Source: Maratus speciosus (Eukaryota > Arthropoda > Arachnida > Araneae > Salticidae). Taken from it: 64,000 nt of DNA. The notes under the pieces are model-generated. The model saw only the letters and a list, made by a program, of their open reading frames with translations. It searched no databases and was not told where the DNA came from. The position numbers and the translations under genes were made by a program. The DNA lies in the NCBI GenBank assembly GCA_963932465.1, contig OZ010795.1, positions 479,622,806 through 479,686,805 on the forward strand. Direction: 5' to 3'. Shown piece after piece: positions 47,177 to 59,730 of the stretch; position 1 is the stretch's first letter; the number at the start of each line of letters is the position of its first letter.

Positions 47177-48124
47177 GCCACTAAGCTTTAATTTAATATA
47201 TTTTTTGGTATAACAATCAATGTATGATAATATTACACCATCTTCATTTATAAATTTGCTTAATATTTTTATATGAACTTGTCAGATGAATTTTTATTTA
47301 AAGGTATTATATATATGGGTATATGTATGGGGGGAGAGTGTGAAATGTGTATTCACTCAAGAAAAACGTTTATTTTACTGCAATTACATTTTTATATATT
47401 TTGCATTTCTGCAGTTTATATCTGTTTTTAACTCGAACAATTATCGCCTCTAAAAAAGGCTATTTTTTAGTGAAATCTCACATAAAGCTCTCTTTATCTT
47501 ACTTTGCCTTCTTGGTGTTTCTTTTGGTTTGAAAAAAAGCGTAGATTTTTTTTTCATATTACGTTTTGCTTTACCCCTAAAGAGTAAATGTAAAGCGAGA
47601 ACTTTGCTAGTGTCACAGGAAAACTGGTCCCTTCAGAGCTGTCTTATTTTTCTTTTCTGTTTAGGTAGAAAACATTGAAATTCGAATAAACATTCTTTTT
47701 TATTGTGGGATTAAATATATGTAGAACTGCAGACTTGTTTAATCTTCCATGAGAAAGTATATTTGAGATATTTTAAAGTTCAACTTCCATATTAAACGTT
47801 CATGATATTTAAAGATGAATTTAGAATTTAATGAGATTTGAAACACCAACTCATCTTGAAATTGCTGTTTATCAAAGGTCAGATATTATTAGCGATATTA
47901 TTTCACTTTATATAGTGAGATAAGAGAATTTTCAAAATTTGAAGATGGTTAATGTAAATTATAACGCAATACAATATTGAAAGCAAAAGGAAATTTTAAA
48001 TGTCCGTGTGCGTAAATTTTTATATAAATCTTACATTTTTTTGTTTATGTAGATAAACATAGTCCTTTAGAAATGTTTATATGCTATGAGTTTGGGTTAA
48101 GTATTAAAGGAATTCTATCATGAA
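43396..48124. other. AT-rich, mostly unannotated
   Basis: It has a (TTA)n microsatellite at 43621-43651, a repeat fragment near 44970, three GTGGGTCAACC(C/T)TCC motifs at 46250-46480, and a run of 42 T at 47134-47175. No frame longer than 85 codons looks protein-like. No RNA gene can be supported. Confidence 0.4.
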
Positions 48125-49390
48125 CTAGAAGGCTATGCCCGCTACGCTGGTCTCTTTATCCAAACGAACCTTGAATAAAACAAAATGTATCAGTGAATTT
48201 GACATTGTGATTTAAAGCAATATGGAACCTTACCTGGAATGTCCTTTCGCACTGCGTTAAACGATATCAATGCCATTGTGCTATTATATTTTCTAATGTG
48301 CAAACAAATTTTCAGCTATTAAGGTCATACACTTTTAGTTGGTCAATCACACTAGGATTTGATAAAAAATGTTAGTGCAATATGCAATATAATAAAATAA
48401 AACCTGAAAAACTATTTAAGTATAACGCAAACAAACAAACTGACAAAATCCATCAATAAAACTTTTTTTAAAGTCTGATCTTTCATATTGGGGTCCATCT
48501 GATAATAGAACTTATACCCATAATTCTATAACTAAGCAACGTAGAATGATATGCAATAAACTAAAACCTCCCCAAACATTGTCTAATCAACAAAGGAAGT
48601 ATTATCAATATCCGCCATTTAGAACTTTTTGAACTAATCTTTCATAATCGGTTTCACATGAATATGGAACTTTCCGCCTTTACTTTATGACTAAGCAACA
48701 TAGAACAATATGCAAAATACTAAAACCATATCTGAATAGGTATGTAACTAACAATGGAATTCCTATAAAAATCCGTTCTGTAGAAATTTTTAAAAAGGCT
48801 AAATTTTCATAATCGGGTTCAACTGATTATAGAACTTTCCACCACATCTCTATTGTTAACCCCTTGACGGGCGGTGGTATGTTTATGAAACAACTTAATT
48901 TTAATTCTTAACTGCCACATTGTCACCAGATATTGGATAAAAAAATGTCGGTTTATTATGTGAGTGAAACATAGCTTTTTCTTACTTACAAATAAATTTG
49001 TTTTCAAATTCCGGTGTCACTCATTAATTTCAACACTTTAGCAATGGAATTACTTTGCCCCTGAAAAGGTTGAGCACTGCAGAAGGGCATAGTATATACT
49101 AAAACCCTGCCTGAAAAATTATCTAACAGTGCAAATTCAAACGAAATCCAATCGGCAGAATCTTTTAAAAATGCTAATTTTTCATAATCGAGTTCGTATA
49201 ATTATATAACTTTAAAAACTTAATTATATGTATAAGCAACGTGCAACGATATGTTATATGCTAAGATCTTCCCTGAAAAATTATCTAACTATCACTTCGA
49301 TTCTCATCAAAATCCAGTCAGGTGAGCTCAAGTTATATGCAGACGGGATGAATTTCCCATTTGTATTTTACTCTCGTATATATAGTAGAA
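48125..49390 (-). mobile_element. Helitron-like element with internal ~170-bp repeats (candidate)
   Basis: On the minus strand the 3' end is GGCATAGCC hairpin then TTCTAG followed by T (48125). The opposite end starts TCTACTATATATACGAGAG (about 49389), TC-first as in Helitrons. Between them a unit of about 165-170 bp (ACTAAGCAACRTAGAAYGAT, CTGAAAAATTATCTAAC, TTTTCATAATCGRGTTCA) repeats at about 48510, 48690, 48860 and 49230. A piggyBac-like MITE (48860-49069) interrupts it. Non-coding. Confidence 0.5.
48860..49069. mobile_element. piggyBac-like MITE, short form
   Basis: TTAA precedes it (48856-48859) and TTGA follows (49070-49073). The ends CCCCTTGACGGGCGGTG and GCCCCTGAAAAGG resemble those of the element at 52552. 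It looks like an internally deleted relative. Confidence 0.6.
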
Positions 49391-50889
49391 GCAGAAGTAG
49401 ATAGATAGATAAGAAAACTGATTATTAAAATTTATGAAATTGTAAGTTATTTCTCGTTGTCTCTGCTGAATAATTTTAAAGACTTTTCAATCGGCGAGTA
49501 TTGAGATTTACGATCATGTCTACAACAAATGTATATCGTTTTGTACCAAAACATTCTCGTAAAATGAGCCAATTTGGTGTGGGTTCAGATATTATAATTT
49601 TTTTTTTTAAATCGTCATTTAAATTACGCACATGAAATTCTAAGTGTCTCTTAGCATTGCAGTAAATATCAGCAAAAAAATTAAATTATAACTTAATTTT
49701 ACTTAATAATAAAAAACACTTTCAATTTAAAAAAAAATAGTAAATTAAAATTTTTTGCATGGTAACGATTAAATAATAATTAAAGCCAAAAGAAATTCGT
49801 GTTTAATAAATAGCAAGCCACATTGTTTGGCACAGTTTGCAAAAAAAATTTTATACTTTCCCACTATAGGCGCCTTGCCGTTTTTTTAAACAGCTTGGCG
49901 CAATTCGGGCATCAGAAAGTGAGATTTGTTGCCAATTGATATAAACAGTTAAGAAAACAAACTTGATGAAATTTTTTGTTTGTTTATATATGTATAATAT
50001 TAATGTATTTTATATACAAATTACTTATCGTTCTATATAAAATTAGATAAATAACATCTTTATGTTAAATAATTATATAAACATAGGAAAAAAAATGCTT
50101 GTGTACATGAAATTTAACAGCGAATAGGTTGCCAGAAAATATGTTGCCAAATTTCCATCTCCGCCAAGGCTATTTTCTCTATTTATACAAGATCCCTGTA
50201 CTGGAAAAGTACCAAAAATTCTTTGCACGTTAAGGATTGAAATAAATGGCGCAATAACATACATTTTTGAATGGTATTGGTATGGTAAATATAGCAAAAA
50301 GTCTCCAAAAAACTTTCGCCAATTTTGTGTAAATTCGGTTATAGAAATAGGTCCACTTTAAAAACACAGAATCAATTTAAACCTTTTCCTAAGTTAATTG
50401 TACGCCAAACCACGTCCAGTAGCATACGCCAATTATCTGTAGACTCAAGTATGTAACTTATCGGAACTAAATATGCCAATTGTCGGTGGACTGGATTACG
50501 TAATTTATCTCCTTAATTAAGTTATACTTTACAAACTACATCTACTTTCCAACTTTCCTGATTTTAAGATCAATAGGTACTGTTAGATGTTAAAAAGCTT
50601 GGCACAATTCGGGCTTCAGAAAGTGAGATTTTTGGACAAATGATATGAACAGCTGTGAAAACAAACATGAACTTTTATGCTTTTTAAAATATTTATTCTT
50701 ATATAAAAACTTTTTATTTATGAATATTAATATTTTTGTTATTTATATACAATTTACTTTCGTTTTTATATAAAAAGAGATAAATGCTTTCTTTATAGTA
50801 AATAAATTCTGTAATTATTGAACAGAAAATATGCAGGAAAACTTTTCTTCTCTCGCCAAGCCCATTTTTTCCACCTCGCAAAGAGAATT
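49391..50889. repeat. ~700-bp spaced duplicate of a 210-bp block
   Basis: CAGCTTGGCGCAATTCGGGC at about 49891 recurs near 50596 as AGCTTGGCACAATTCGGGC. Similarity continues through GAAAGTGAGATTT, the GAAAACAAAC segment and the TTATATAxAA region. No gene is seen between them. Confidence 0.55.
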
Positions 50890-51415
50890 ATAGAATTTAC
50901 CCCATTGCTCTATGACTAAACAGTATCGAACAATATATTATATACTAAAATTATCTCTGAAAAATTGCCAAACTAACAATGCAAATTCTATCAAAAACCA
51001 TTTATTATAACTTTTTAAAAAGGCTAAATTGTAATAATTGAGTTCACCAGTTTACAGATTTTCCCCCAAAACTGTATGGCTAAGCAACGTAGAAGGACAC
51101 GTTGTTTACTGAAACCTTCCCTTGAAAATTCTCTAATTAACAGTCCAAGTCCCAACGAAATACATTCGGAAGAATCTTTCAAAAAGGCTAATTTTTCATA
51201 ATCAGGTTCACCACATTCAAGAACTTTAAACCATAATTCGATACCAAGCAACGTAGAATGACGTGTTATGTACCAAAATCTTCCCCGAAAAATTATCAAT
51301 CTAACAGTACAAGTTCAGCAGAACTCAAGTTTTAAGCAGCCGGAATGAAATTTCCATTTGAATTATACTGAATTTTTTACTGGTTTATATATATATATAT
51401 ATATATAAGTAGAAT
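50890..51415 (-). repeat. ~170-bp repeats, second cluster
   Basis: The same unit as at 48.5-49.3 kb occurs at about 50915, 51075 and 51240, followed by the AACTCAAGTTTTAAGCAGCC tail and (TA)n at 51388. It matches the 5' part of the 48125-49390 element on the minus strand; the CTAG end is absent. Confidence 0.6.
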
Positions 51416-51989
51416 TGGATTTTTCGAAAAATGCAGTCGTCCACATGAAAAATAACCAATATTGTGAACGTCGCTCAAACCGATGCCACGCTTATGCATT
51501 GTTGGCTTAAAAGAAAATTGTTTGGCGATAAAATTATATCGTAAATAAACATTCAATATGTAACTCACAAGTACCGTCATTTTTATAATTACATCTTCTA
51601 GTTTCTGCTGCAAATCACATGATGGATGAGTTAAATAAAAGTAAAAAGTGAATATAAAAAAAAAAAAAAAAAAAGAAAGAAACAAAATTGTCAATCAGAT
51701 ATTATCAAATTTTCTGATGCATTTTTCTTAACCTAACGCAAGAGATAAATTGCCAAATATAGTTCAAAACTGCACTCTTTCATATTGTTAAATTTTTAAG
51801 CATTACGAACATTACCTTTCATGTTTAAATTCGATATTGTCGTTTTATAATATTACCACTCGTCAAAACTGTTTTCCTTTTCTTTTTTTTTTTCTTTTAA
51901 ATAAAATTAGTAAAAGTTTTTTTCCGAGATTTACAGCCGTTTCAATTCATTTATCAACGAAATTTGTCGCCAATAAAATAATAGTAACC

Positions 51990-52189
51990 TTATCGTCCAA
52001 AATAACAGAACTTTCCGTCATAATTCTATAATTAATCAACGTAGAGCGATGTGTTATAGCTTAAAACCTTCCCTGAAATAACACCTATCTAACAGTATAA
52101 GTTCCGTCAAAATCCATGCAGTAGAACTCGAAATATAGATGTTCGGAACAAAATTTCCGTTTGGATTTTATATATATAACTAGGGGGCT
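51990..52189 (-). repeat. ~170-bp repeat, third cluster
   Basis: One unit (ATTAATCAACGTAGAGCGAT, CCTTCCCTGAAATAAC) plus the AACTCGAAATATAGATGTTC tail and TATATATAA end directly against the CTAG terminus at 52190. Confidence 0.6.
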
Positions 52190-52225
52190 CTGCCCCCTGC
52201 AAGCTACGCTCGCCAACACCCGTTC
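52190..52225 (-). other. Helitron-like 3' terminus (candidate)
   Basis: CTAGGGGGCTCTGCCCCCT is identical to the first 19 bases of the insert at 10099, followed by the similar GCAAGCTACGCTCGCCAAC. On the minus strand it is a perfect GC hairpin, then CTAG and T. The body to the right differs from the 10099 element. Confidence 0.5.
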
Positions 52226-52551
52226 AGACACTGTAGAATCTCAAAGCACACTAATCTGATCGGTTTTAAATTGATTAGAGAAGATTAAATTATACTGAAA
52301 ACACCTGTAGCGATCTCCCTGTAAACGGGTTTCTATTCAATTCCCTTTGATTGCAAAACTTTACGGTAGAATCAGTTGCTATTAAGACATCCAATGGTTG
52401 TTTTCGTGTTTGGTTAAAGAAGATCAGTTAAACATTTGAAAAGAAGCTAAAATAAAATGAATTAAGTAAACAGAGTCTTTGACTCTCGGTATTTTTTAAC
52501 AGCGTTATAAAACGATTGACATAATACAATTACTAAGATTTGCTGCTTTAA

Positions 52552-53189
52552 CTCCTTCATGGGCGGTGATGTTACATGACTATGGATATTGAAGTGTAAT
52601 GACTGAACTTTGAGGATCGTCTTCTCTGACTCTGTCTGTGAATGTGGTGCGTTAAGTTTGGGACTTTGAATGGACATTATGCATGAACTATTTATCAGTA
52701 TAGACATTGATACGTCACTGGTTGCATGTTACCCATAAACATGCGAATTATGTTATCTTAGTTTAATTTTGTTTTTGCCAGAGTTGCATGTAACCTCTAA
52801 ACATGCGATTTTTGTTCATTCAGGTTAGTTAATCTTAGTTTTTATTTTATATTATATCTGCATGGAACCTGTAAACACGCGTTTTTTGTTAACTTTTGTT
52901 GGCATAGCAGGAATCTGTGCTGCACAGGATTGTGCTTTTGTTTTTCAATTTTATTTGATTAAATAATTGCCGTTGGTAAGCCTGTTCCGGCGAAAGAGGT
53001 GGAGCTGGACTGGTGGAGAGGGTTTTCCCGCCAGGACATGCGGTCCATTAGCCTAACGGTTGGCGTCCTGGCTGAGTGTCCAAGTAAGTGAACAAAAGCA
53101 TTTTTGTATTTCGAAATTTGTTTGTAATTTCTGGTGCCATTCACTGATTTCAAGATTTTACGAATAGAAGTGCCTTGTCTATGAAAGGG
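52552..53189. mobile_element. piggyBac-like MITE, 638 bp
   Basis: TTAA lies at 52548-52551 and 53190-53193. The left end is CTCCTTCATGGGCGG and the right end is CTTGTCTATGAAAGGG; inverted, the latter starts CCCTTTCATAG, similar to piggyBac TIRs. The interior has three degenerate ~65-bp repeats around GCATGTAACC(T/C)xTAAACATGCG (52720-52880) and a tRNA A-box-like stretch near 53047. No transposase. Confidence 0.7.
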
Positions 53190-55411
53190 TTAAACGCATA
53201 TTAATGTATTTATTATTTTAAAGTTTCCTTTCCCTTTTAATATTCACGTGTAAATACAACTTTCAGGACATAATTTTCAATATTTTCCTGCCTTTAACAT
53301 GTACTCATTTAATAGTAATTTTTTTAAGTTTTTTTCTGTTTTTAATAGTCATGTGAAAATAAATTTTTAATCATTAGAAAATATTATTCTTTGCGCTGTT
53401 TTTAAAATTGAAAACAATCTCTATAATAATAGCCTAAGTCATGTGACTATCATCAACTCCTCCAGGCGGATCCCTTCGCTTTTTATATTCCAGGCGGCCA
53501 TTTTGGTACTTTAATGTTAGCCAGCCACAGGTGTGATAAGTCGCCGAATATTATTCTATCCCCGTTATTTCGTTTATATTATAATAGTCCAAATCATGTA
53601 ACTGCCATAAACTGCCATAAACAACGGGCTGATTCCTTCGCTTTTCATAAGAAAGGTTTCCATTTTGATTAAAGAATCAAAATTATTTTTTCGAATAAAA
53701 CTACATAAAAGTTGCCATGATCACAAAGAATTCCTGGTACTTTTATGTTAGCCGGGTGAAAATCTCGCCAATAGCTTTTTTTTAACTCGCCAGTTAGCAT
53801 TTTTTTTATTTTTCGAGTGGTGAATTAAAACGGTGCTACTTGGTTATCCCATCGACCAAAAATCTGTCGCCGAACTATAAGATTAAATGCCACTAATGGT
53901 TGATCGTAAATGTCACATTCACTTGACTTTAATGAAGTTACACATGTTCACGCCATCAAGTGATTTTTATTTCGACGTTTTGTTTGTATTTTTATTAATG
54001 TTATACTAATTTATTTGTTCTTTTGTTATTTAAAATAAAAAAATATGTCAAATTGTATAATTTGGCTATTTATATAATTTGGCGAAATTGGTCGACGGGA
54101 GAAGTAATAACATTAAAACGTTGCATTGAAGTGGAAATTAAATCTCATGATTTGTTGCATTGTCACATACGCACCGGGTTTGGCGTGATTTTTTTTACGA
54201 CAATTTGGCGAAAACCTCGTTTTTAAATACCTGTTACATATGTATTTTTAAATTATTTTCTGTTATTTTTAAAATGAAATAACAATAAATTAAAAAAAAT
54301 AATTAATAACTATAGAACAAAACAATTTATAACATTTTTGGTAAATAAAAAGAAAATAAATTGAAATAAACATTTATTAATAAATAAGCAACAATTGCCG
54401 GGTTATCATGTCAGGCAAAATAACGCCATTTTGGCGCCAATTAGGTACCCCGTTGCGTATATGACATCTGTGACTAATATCTTTCTTTTCGTTTCGTTTT
54501 AAAAAAAAGAATGAAGTAAAAGCCATTTATTTTAAAGGTTTCAGTTTTAAATGAAAGTTTTGCATTAAATAAAATGATAATGAAATACAAATTGAATTCT
54601 GAATAAAAGTAATATGATGCATTTCTTAGCATACATTTAAGGAAGGCCAAACTCGTCGCCAAATTAATTTAAAATAACCTTTTCTAAAATATGAAAAAAA
54701 AAAATATCTGTTATGATTAAAATTTGAGTTTCCATCATTAGAAAAAAAGTATTGAAAATTAGAAAAAAATTAATATTTCGAAAACTAATTCTAATTTTTA
54801 ATTTCTAATACCAGTTTTGAGATCTGTGGATCAATACGGATTTTTGGTGTTAATTTCATCGCAAAGTATTCCATATTTTAGGAGAAATCGCCGTGAAACG
54901 TAATCAGTTGTTTAATCAGTCGTTTCATAGAATCGTTACATAAATTCGCTTCAATTCGATTCATTAGGATTTTACATATATAGGGTAGATAGATAATTTT
55001 ACTTGCATTCTTTTAGTACGTTCTCATATAAGTTTGTTCTTTACCGTCTGACCATTCTTTTATCGCCATCTTATTGTTGTTGTTTCATACTCTGGAAAGC
55101 ATTGCAGTCTTTCATATTACTTCTTGCTATATTCATGAGGAGTTATTGTAAATCGAAAACTATGGGAGTGTTAGAAGTATATCGGTCACTCCAGAGTGAC
55201 ACCATTTTTCTTTTTTCTTCTTTTTCCTTGGTCCAAAATATAGAGATTATAATAAAATGTATTCTTTTAAATTAAGGGTATTACATGTACATATATAGAA
55301 CTGAAAAAAGTTTCTGTGAGGAAATGTACGTCTGATACATGTCACAGGTTTGCCATATTTTTGATACTTTGTTATTAAGGTGTTTTGATACATCAACCAA
55401 CATTAAAATAA
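53190..55411. other. AT-rich, weak repeats
   Basis: A ~170-bp unit containing ATAATAG(T/C)C...CATGTxACTxxCAT and CCTTCGCTTTT occurs at about 53425 and 53580. GGCGAAA/GCGCCAA motifs are scattered from 53750 to 54450. No gene or RNA is supported. Confidence 0.4.
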
Positions 55412-55723
55412 CTAGTAAATCTGCAGATCAGGAGCCTCAACGTCATCTTTGCAAGTCATTGTTTTTTAACACTCATTGCGTAATATTCAACTTCCTACAA
55501 ATCGCAATTTAACGTTTTCAAATTACATAAATATTTATGAGCATACAAGATACTTCGTAAAGTTTCAGAAATTGAAATTGCTACTTATTCTGGTAACTTT
55601 TTAAATCAAAAATTGCATTTCTTCAGGGGGCGGAGCCCCCCTAACCCCCCCCCCCCCGTAGTCTATTTAAATTTACATTCGTAATTTTTTATTTATTGTG
55701 CGGATGGTTATAGTATATCTTAG

Positions 55724-55764
<41 letters not shown>

Positions 55765-56164
55765 CTGTGATTTATAAGGATAAGCATAAGTTTTCTTTTA
55801 TATATTAATAAAATTTAAATTTAAAATAAAATCTTCATGTTAACCGTACGCAGACAATAAATCTTGAAGTGACGCCAAAAATGTAACCCTAAAATCCGCT
55901 ACATTCGGCAAAAACACAACGACGTGCTTTTAAAAAAAAAGTCCTTCCGGCCAGTGCCGGGAGGAAGAGTTAGCTTTCATATTCCTTATTTTAAAAAAGC
56001 CAACTTATATTATTCAAACACACGAAGCTCAATTTAGTGGAAACCGAATATAGGAGATTCAATACTAATTTTTATAAGTATAACGAATGAGAATTTCGCG
56101 AAATTAGTCAGCTTTATCCAAGCTGCTTTTCTTTAAAGTAATTTATATTTGGCTGCCAAATTCG

Positions 56165-58263
56165 GCGATTTCTTAAAGTGCCTGCCATTTTAAGACAACA
56201 TTGTGGATGAGGCTAACCAGTGAACTTGGTCGAAACCATAGTAAATGCTGTGCACATGCTCACTCACATCGGAATCGGTTGATATATACGAGTGCTGTCG
56301 CAGGCAAAAAAATCAGATTTTTCAAAATGTCACCCACATTAGAAATTGAAACTGCTATATCTGAGTACTTTTTTAAGATAAAGACAAACAAAAAATGCTC
56401 CTAAATCCTTATATCAAGGTCAAATACTTAAGAAAGAAACCTTTTTCAATTTCTATTTTTTTTCACCTCACTTTAAATATAATTTTTTTTTTTTTTTTAA
56501 TTTAATGGCCGCCATTTTGAAACAAGATGCCTGATGAATCTGGCCAGCGAACTTGGTCGAGATATGGATGTATACTATCCACTTGCCTTCTTAGATCGAA
56601 ATAGGCGAATACGTGTGTTATCGCGTCACAAATACAAGATCGTTTCAAAATGTTAGTCATGCTAGAAATTCAAAGTGCTATAATTCAACCATTTTTTAAG
56701 ATATAAACAAAATAACAAATTTTCAGAAACAAAAACTGCTCCGGAATCTTGGTATCAAGGACAAACACATAAAAAAAATCTTTTTCATTTTCCAATTTTT
56801 TAATACCCCATTTTATTTATTTTTTTTATGGCAACCCTTTTGAAACAAGACGGCGAATGAAGCTGGCCAACGAACTCGGTGGAGACATTGGTATGTACTA
56901 TGTACAGACCAATTTACATCCAAATCGGTTCATGAATATGAATATGCCTGTTATCGCGTGACAAAAATCAGGTCATTTTAAAATGTCAGCTACAATAGAA
57001 ATTCAAAATGCTATAACTCAGCCATTTGTTTAGATATAGACGAAACAAAAACTGTTCCGGAATCTTTGTATTAAGGTCAAACACATACGAAAAAAATCTT
57101 TTTCATTTTCCAATTTTTTGGTGTCTCATTTTAAATTTTAAATTTTTTAAATGGCCGCGATTTTGAAACAAGATGACGGATGAAGCTGTCCAACGAACTC
57201 GGTCGAGATATTTGTATGTACAATGTACACACCAAGGTACATCCAAATCGGTTCATAAATACGCCTGTTATCACGTGACAAAAATCAGGACGTTTCAAAA
57301 TGTCAGCCACGCTAGAAATTCAAAATGCTATGACTCAGTCATTTTTTATGATATAGACGAAACAAAAACTGCTCCAGAATTATTTTATCAAGGTCAAACA
57401 AATAAAAAAAAATATTTTTCCAATTTTCAATTTTTTGGTACCACATTTGAAATTTAAATTTTTCTTAAAAATTTAAATGACCGCCATTTTTAAACAAGAT
57501 GGCGGATGAAGCTGACCAAAGAACTCGGTCGAGACATTGGTATGTACTATGTATAAACGAAGTTGCAGCCAAATCGGTTCATAAATACGCCTTTTATCGC
57601 GTGACACAATTCAGGACGTTTCAAAATGTCTGCCACGTTAGAAATTCAAAATGCTATAACTCAGCCATTTTTTAAAATATAGACGAAACAAAAACTGTTC
57701 CGGAATCTTTGTATAAAGGCCAAATACATAAGAAAAAACATTTTCCATTTTTAACTTTTTGGTACCACATTTCAAATTTTAATTTTTTTTTTAAATTTTA
57801 AATGGCCGCTATTTTGAAACAAAATGGCGGATGAAGCTGGCCAACAAACTCGGTCGAGACATTGGTATGTACTATGTACACACCGAATTACATCGAAATC
57901 GGTTCATAAATACGCCTTTTATCGCGTGACAAAATTCAGGACGTTCCAAAATGTCGGTCACGCTAGAAATTCAAAATGCTATAACTCAGCCATTTTTTAA
58001 GATATAGACAAAATAAAAACTGCTCCGGAATCTTTGTATAAAGGTTAAATACATAAGATAAAATATTTTTCCATTTTTGATTTTTTGGTACCACATTTCA
58101 AATTTTAAATTTTTTTAAAAATTTTAAATGGCCGCAATTTTGAAACAAAACGGCGGATGAAGCTGGCCAACGAACTCGGTCGAGACATTGCTATGTACTA
58201 TGTACATACCGAATTACATCGAAATCGGTTCATAAATACGAGAGTTACAGTGTGACATATGTC

Positions 58264-58265
<2 letters not shown>
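56165..58265. repeat. 324-bp tandem array, about 6.5 units
   Basis: GGCCGCCATTTTGAAACAAG begins units at about 56183, 56508, 56828, 57153, 57480, 57803 and 58127. Each unit then has GAACTCGGTCGAGACATTGG, ATCGGTTCATAAATACG, TATCGCGTGACA and TCAAAATGTCAGCC. The first unit is the most divergent; the last is cut off by a (TA)n tract at 58266. Confidence 0.9.

Positions 58266-58300
<35 letters not shown>
58266..58300. repeat. (TA)n microsatellite
   Basis: About 17 TA units at the truncated end of the 324-bp array. Confidence 0.95.
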
Positions 58301-58305
<5 letters not shown>

Positions 58306-58400
58306 ATTTTGAACGGAGGGTGGTTTCGGGGTCTGGGGGTCATGATCGATGAAAATATACAAAAATTTTTTGAAATCGCTTTCCTCCGAACGGCTGCAAT

Positions 58401-58428
58401 AGGTAGCTTTTTGTAATGAAAGCTACCT
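58401..58428. repeat. Perfect 10-bp-stem hairpin
   Basis: AGGTAGCTTT, loop TTGTAATG, AAAGCTACCT. It sits just left of the 58540-59391 block; role unknown. Confidence 0.7.
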
Positions 58429-59730
58429 AAAACAATGATATTTTTAGTAATACAGTTTTTAATTCATAATACAATGAAATGCTACCTTAGAATGCTTAAA
58501 TATAAGCCGATCATTTTCATTTTACAGAAAAAATGCACGGATGAAGTCAAAGAATTCGGTCCCTGTTCCACTTGTTTGTTTTGTTTCGGCCGAATGAGGG
58601 CATTTAAATTTGAGCGATAACACACATCATATTGCGAACTGTTTTTTCGGCATACTGCATCTCCATCTATCGCTCTCCTCTGTGGATAATAGTTAATTTT
58701 ATTTTACTCACGATCTTTTTATTCCAGCATTTTTGTTTTCGATGAATGACGTCTAATTCCCCTGCTATGCGTACTTACTCAAAACTTTTCATCTTGTTAT
58801 ATTAAGAAATACTCGAGAGTTTTTTTTTTTATTTCCAATATGCCGCCATATTATTTTTTCTATTCTTATTTTTTTTTTTTTTTCATTTTCCTATTTCACG
58901 TCAAAATATTTTTATTTAAAATTGTTTAAAAGAAAATATTATTCCGGGTTTTGATTTTCTTGGCAACAATTAAAGAAATATTGGTAAATGTTATGGAAAA
59001 ATGTCACATTATTCTCTATAAAAATAATTAACTTTTGTATTTTTAAGCAAAATATTTGAATAAAATAAATAAAATATTGCCTATTTTTATTTCTGGGCTA
59101 AAATCGATCTATATGCAAAGATAGAAATGCATTAATTCGTCCGTTTTGATGTTGGCTTTACTCAAACATTATACTCGCAATTATACTAATATTATTATGA
59201 CCAAATACGTTGCTAGGCAACAGATGAAAGAAAAGGAAAAAATTAAATATATATTATGTCAAATTGATAAACAAAATGCTTTATATTATTGGAAAACATG
59301 CATAAAATTCCCCCAAGAATTATAAATCTAATTAAAAACATCTCGCAAATATATTGACAAAATTTCAAACTAATTGGAATAATTGCCGAAACGTCAGTGA
59401 AGGCTTACTGTGGAGACACGAAAAGTTTTGGTTTCCGTTTGTCTGTCTGTCTGTCTGTCTGTTCCGCGATAACTGCCGTAAAAAAGCATCCGATTAGCTT
59501 AAAATTAAGGATACATGTTGGTAAAATCCCCGGATTTAGCTGTATAGTTTTTGGTTAAATTTGGTTGATGCGTTCGGAATATATAGAACATTTTATTTTG
59601 CGACTTAATGCTTTCCTTTAGCAATTCAGACGATTTATCCATTTTTATTTGTTGAAAGGAAATGGCTCATATGATTGAAGGATTTAAATGGTAAATTATG
59701 GATGATGTAATTTCTAATTACAACCATAAG

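Larger units (their letters stand above)
55412..59391 (-). mobile_element. Helitron-like copy A containing the 324-bp array
   Basis: On the minus strand the 3' end reads CTGATCTGCAGATTTACTAG followed by T, with the palindrome ATCTGCAGAT near CTAG. The 5' part (59391 downward) starts TTATTCCAATTAG. 55412-55935 matches 61660-62185, and 58540-59391 matches 62228-63064. The 2.6 kb between, with the 324-bp array, is absent from copy B. GGGGGCGGAGCCCCCC and a long C-run occur at 55626-55661, and a T-run at 55729-55760. No Rep/helicase is encoded. Confidence 0.5.

Noticed and set aside
53030..53095. tRNA gene (A-box-like TTAGCCTAACGGTTGG)
   Set aside because: No B box or closing acceptor stem follows; it sits inside a TTAA-flanked MITE.
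57173..57457. 94-codon frame in the 324-bp array
   Set aside because: The frame is not kept between tandem units, so it is incidental.
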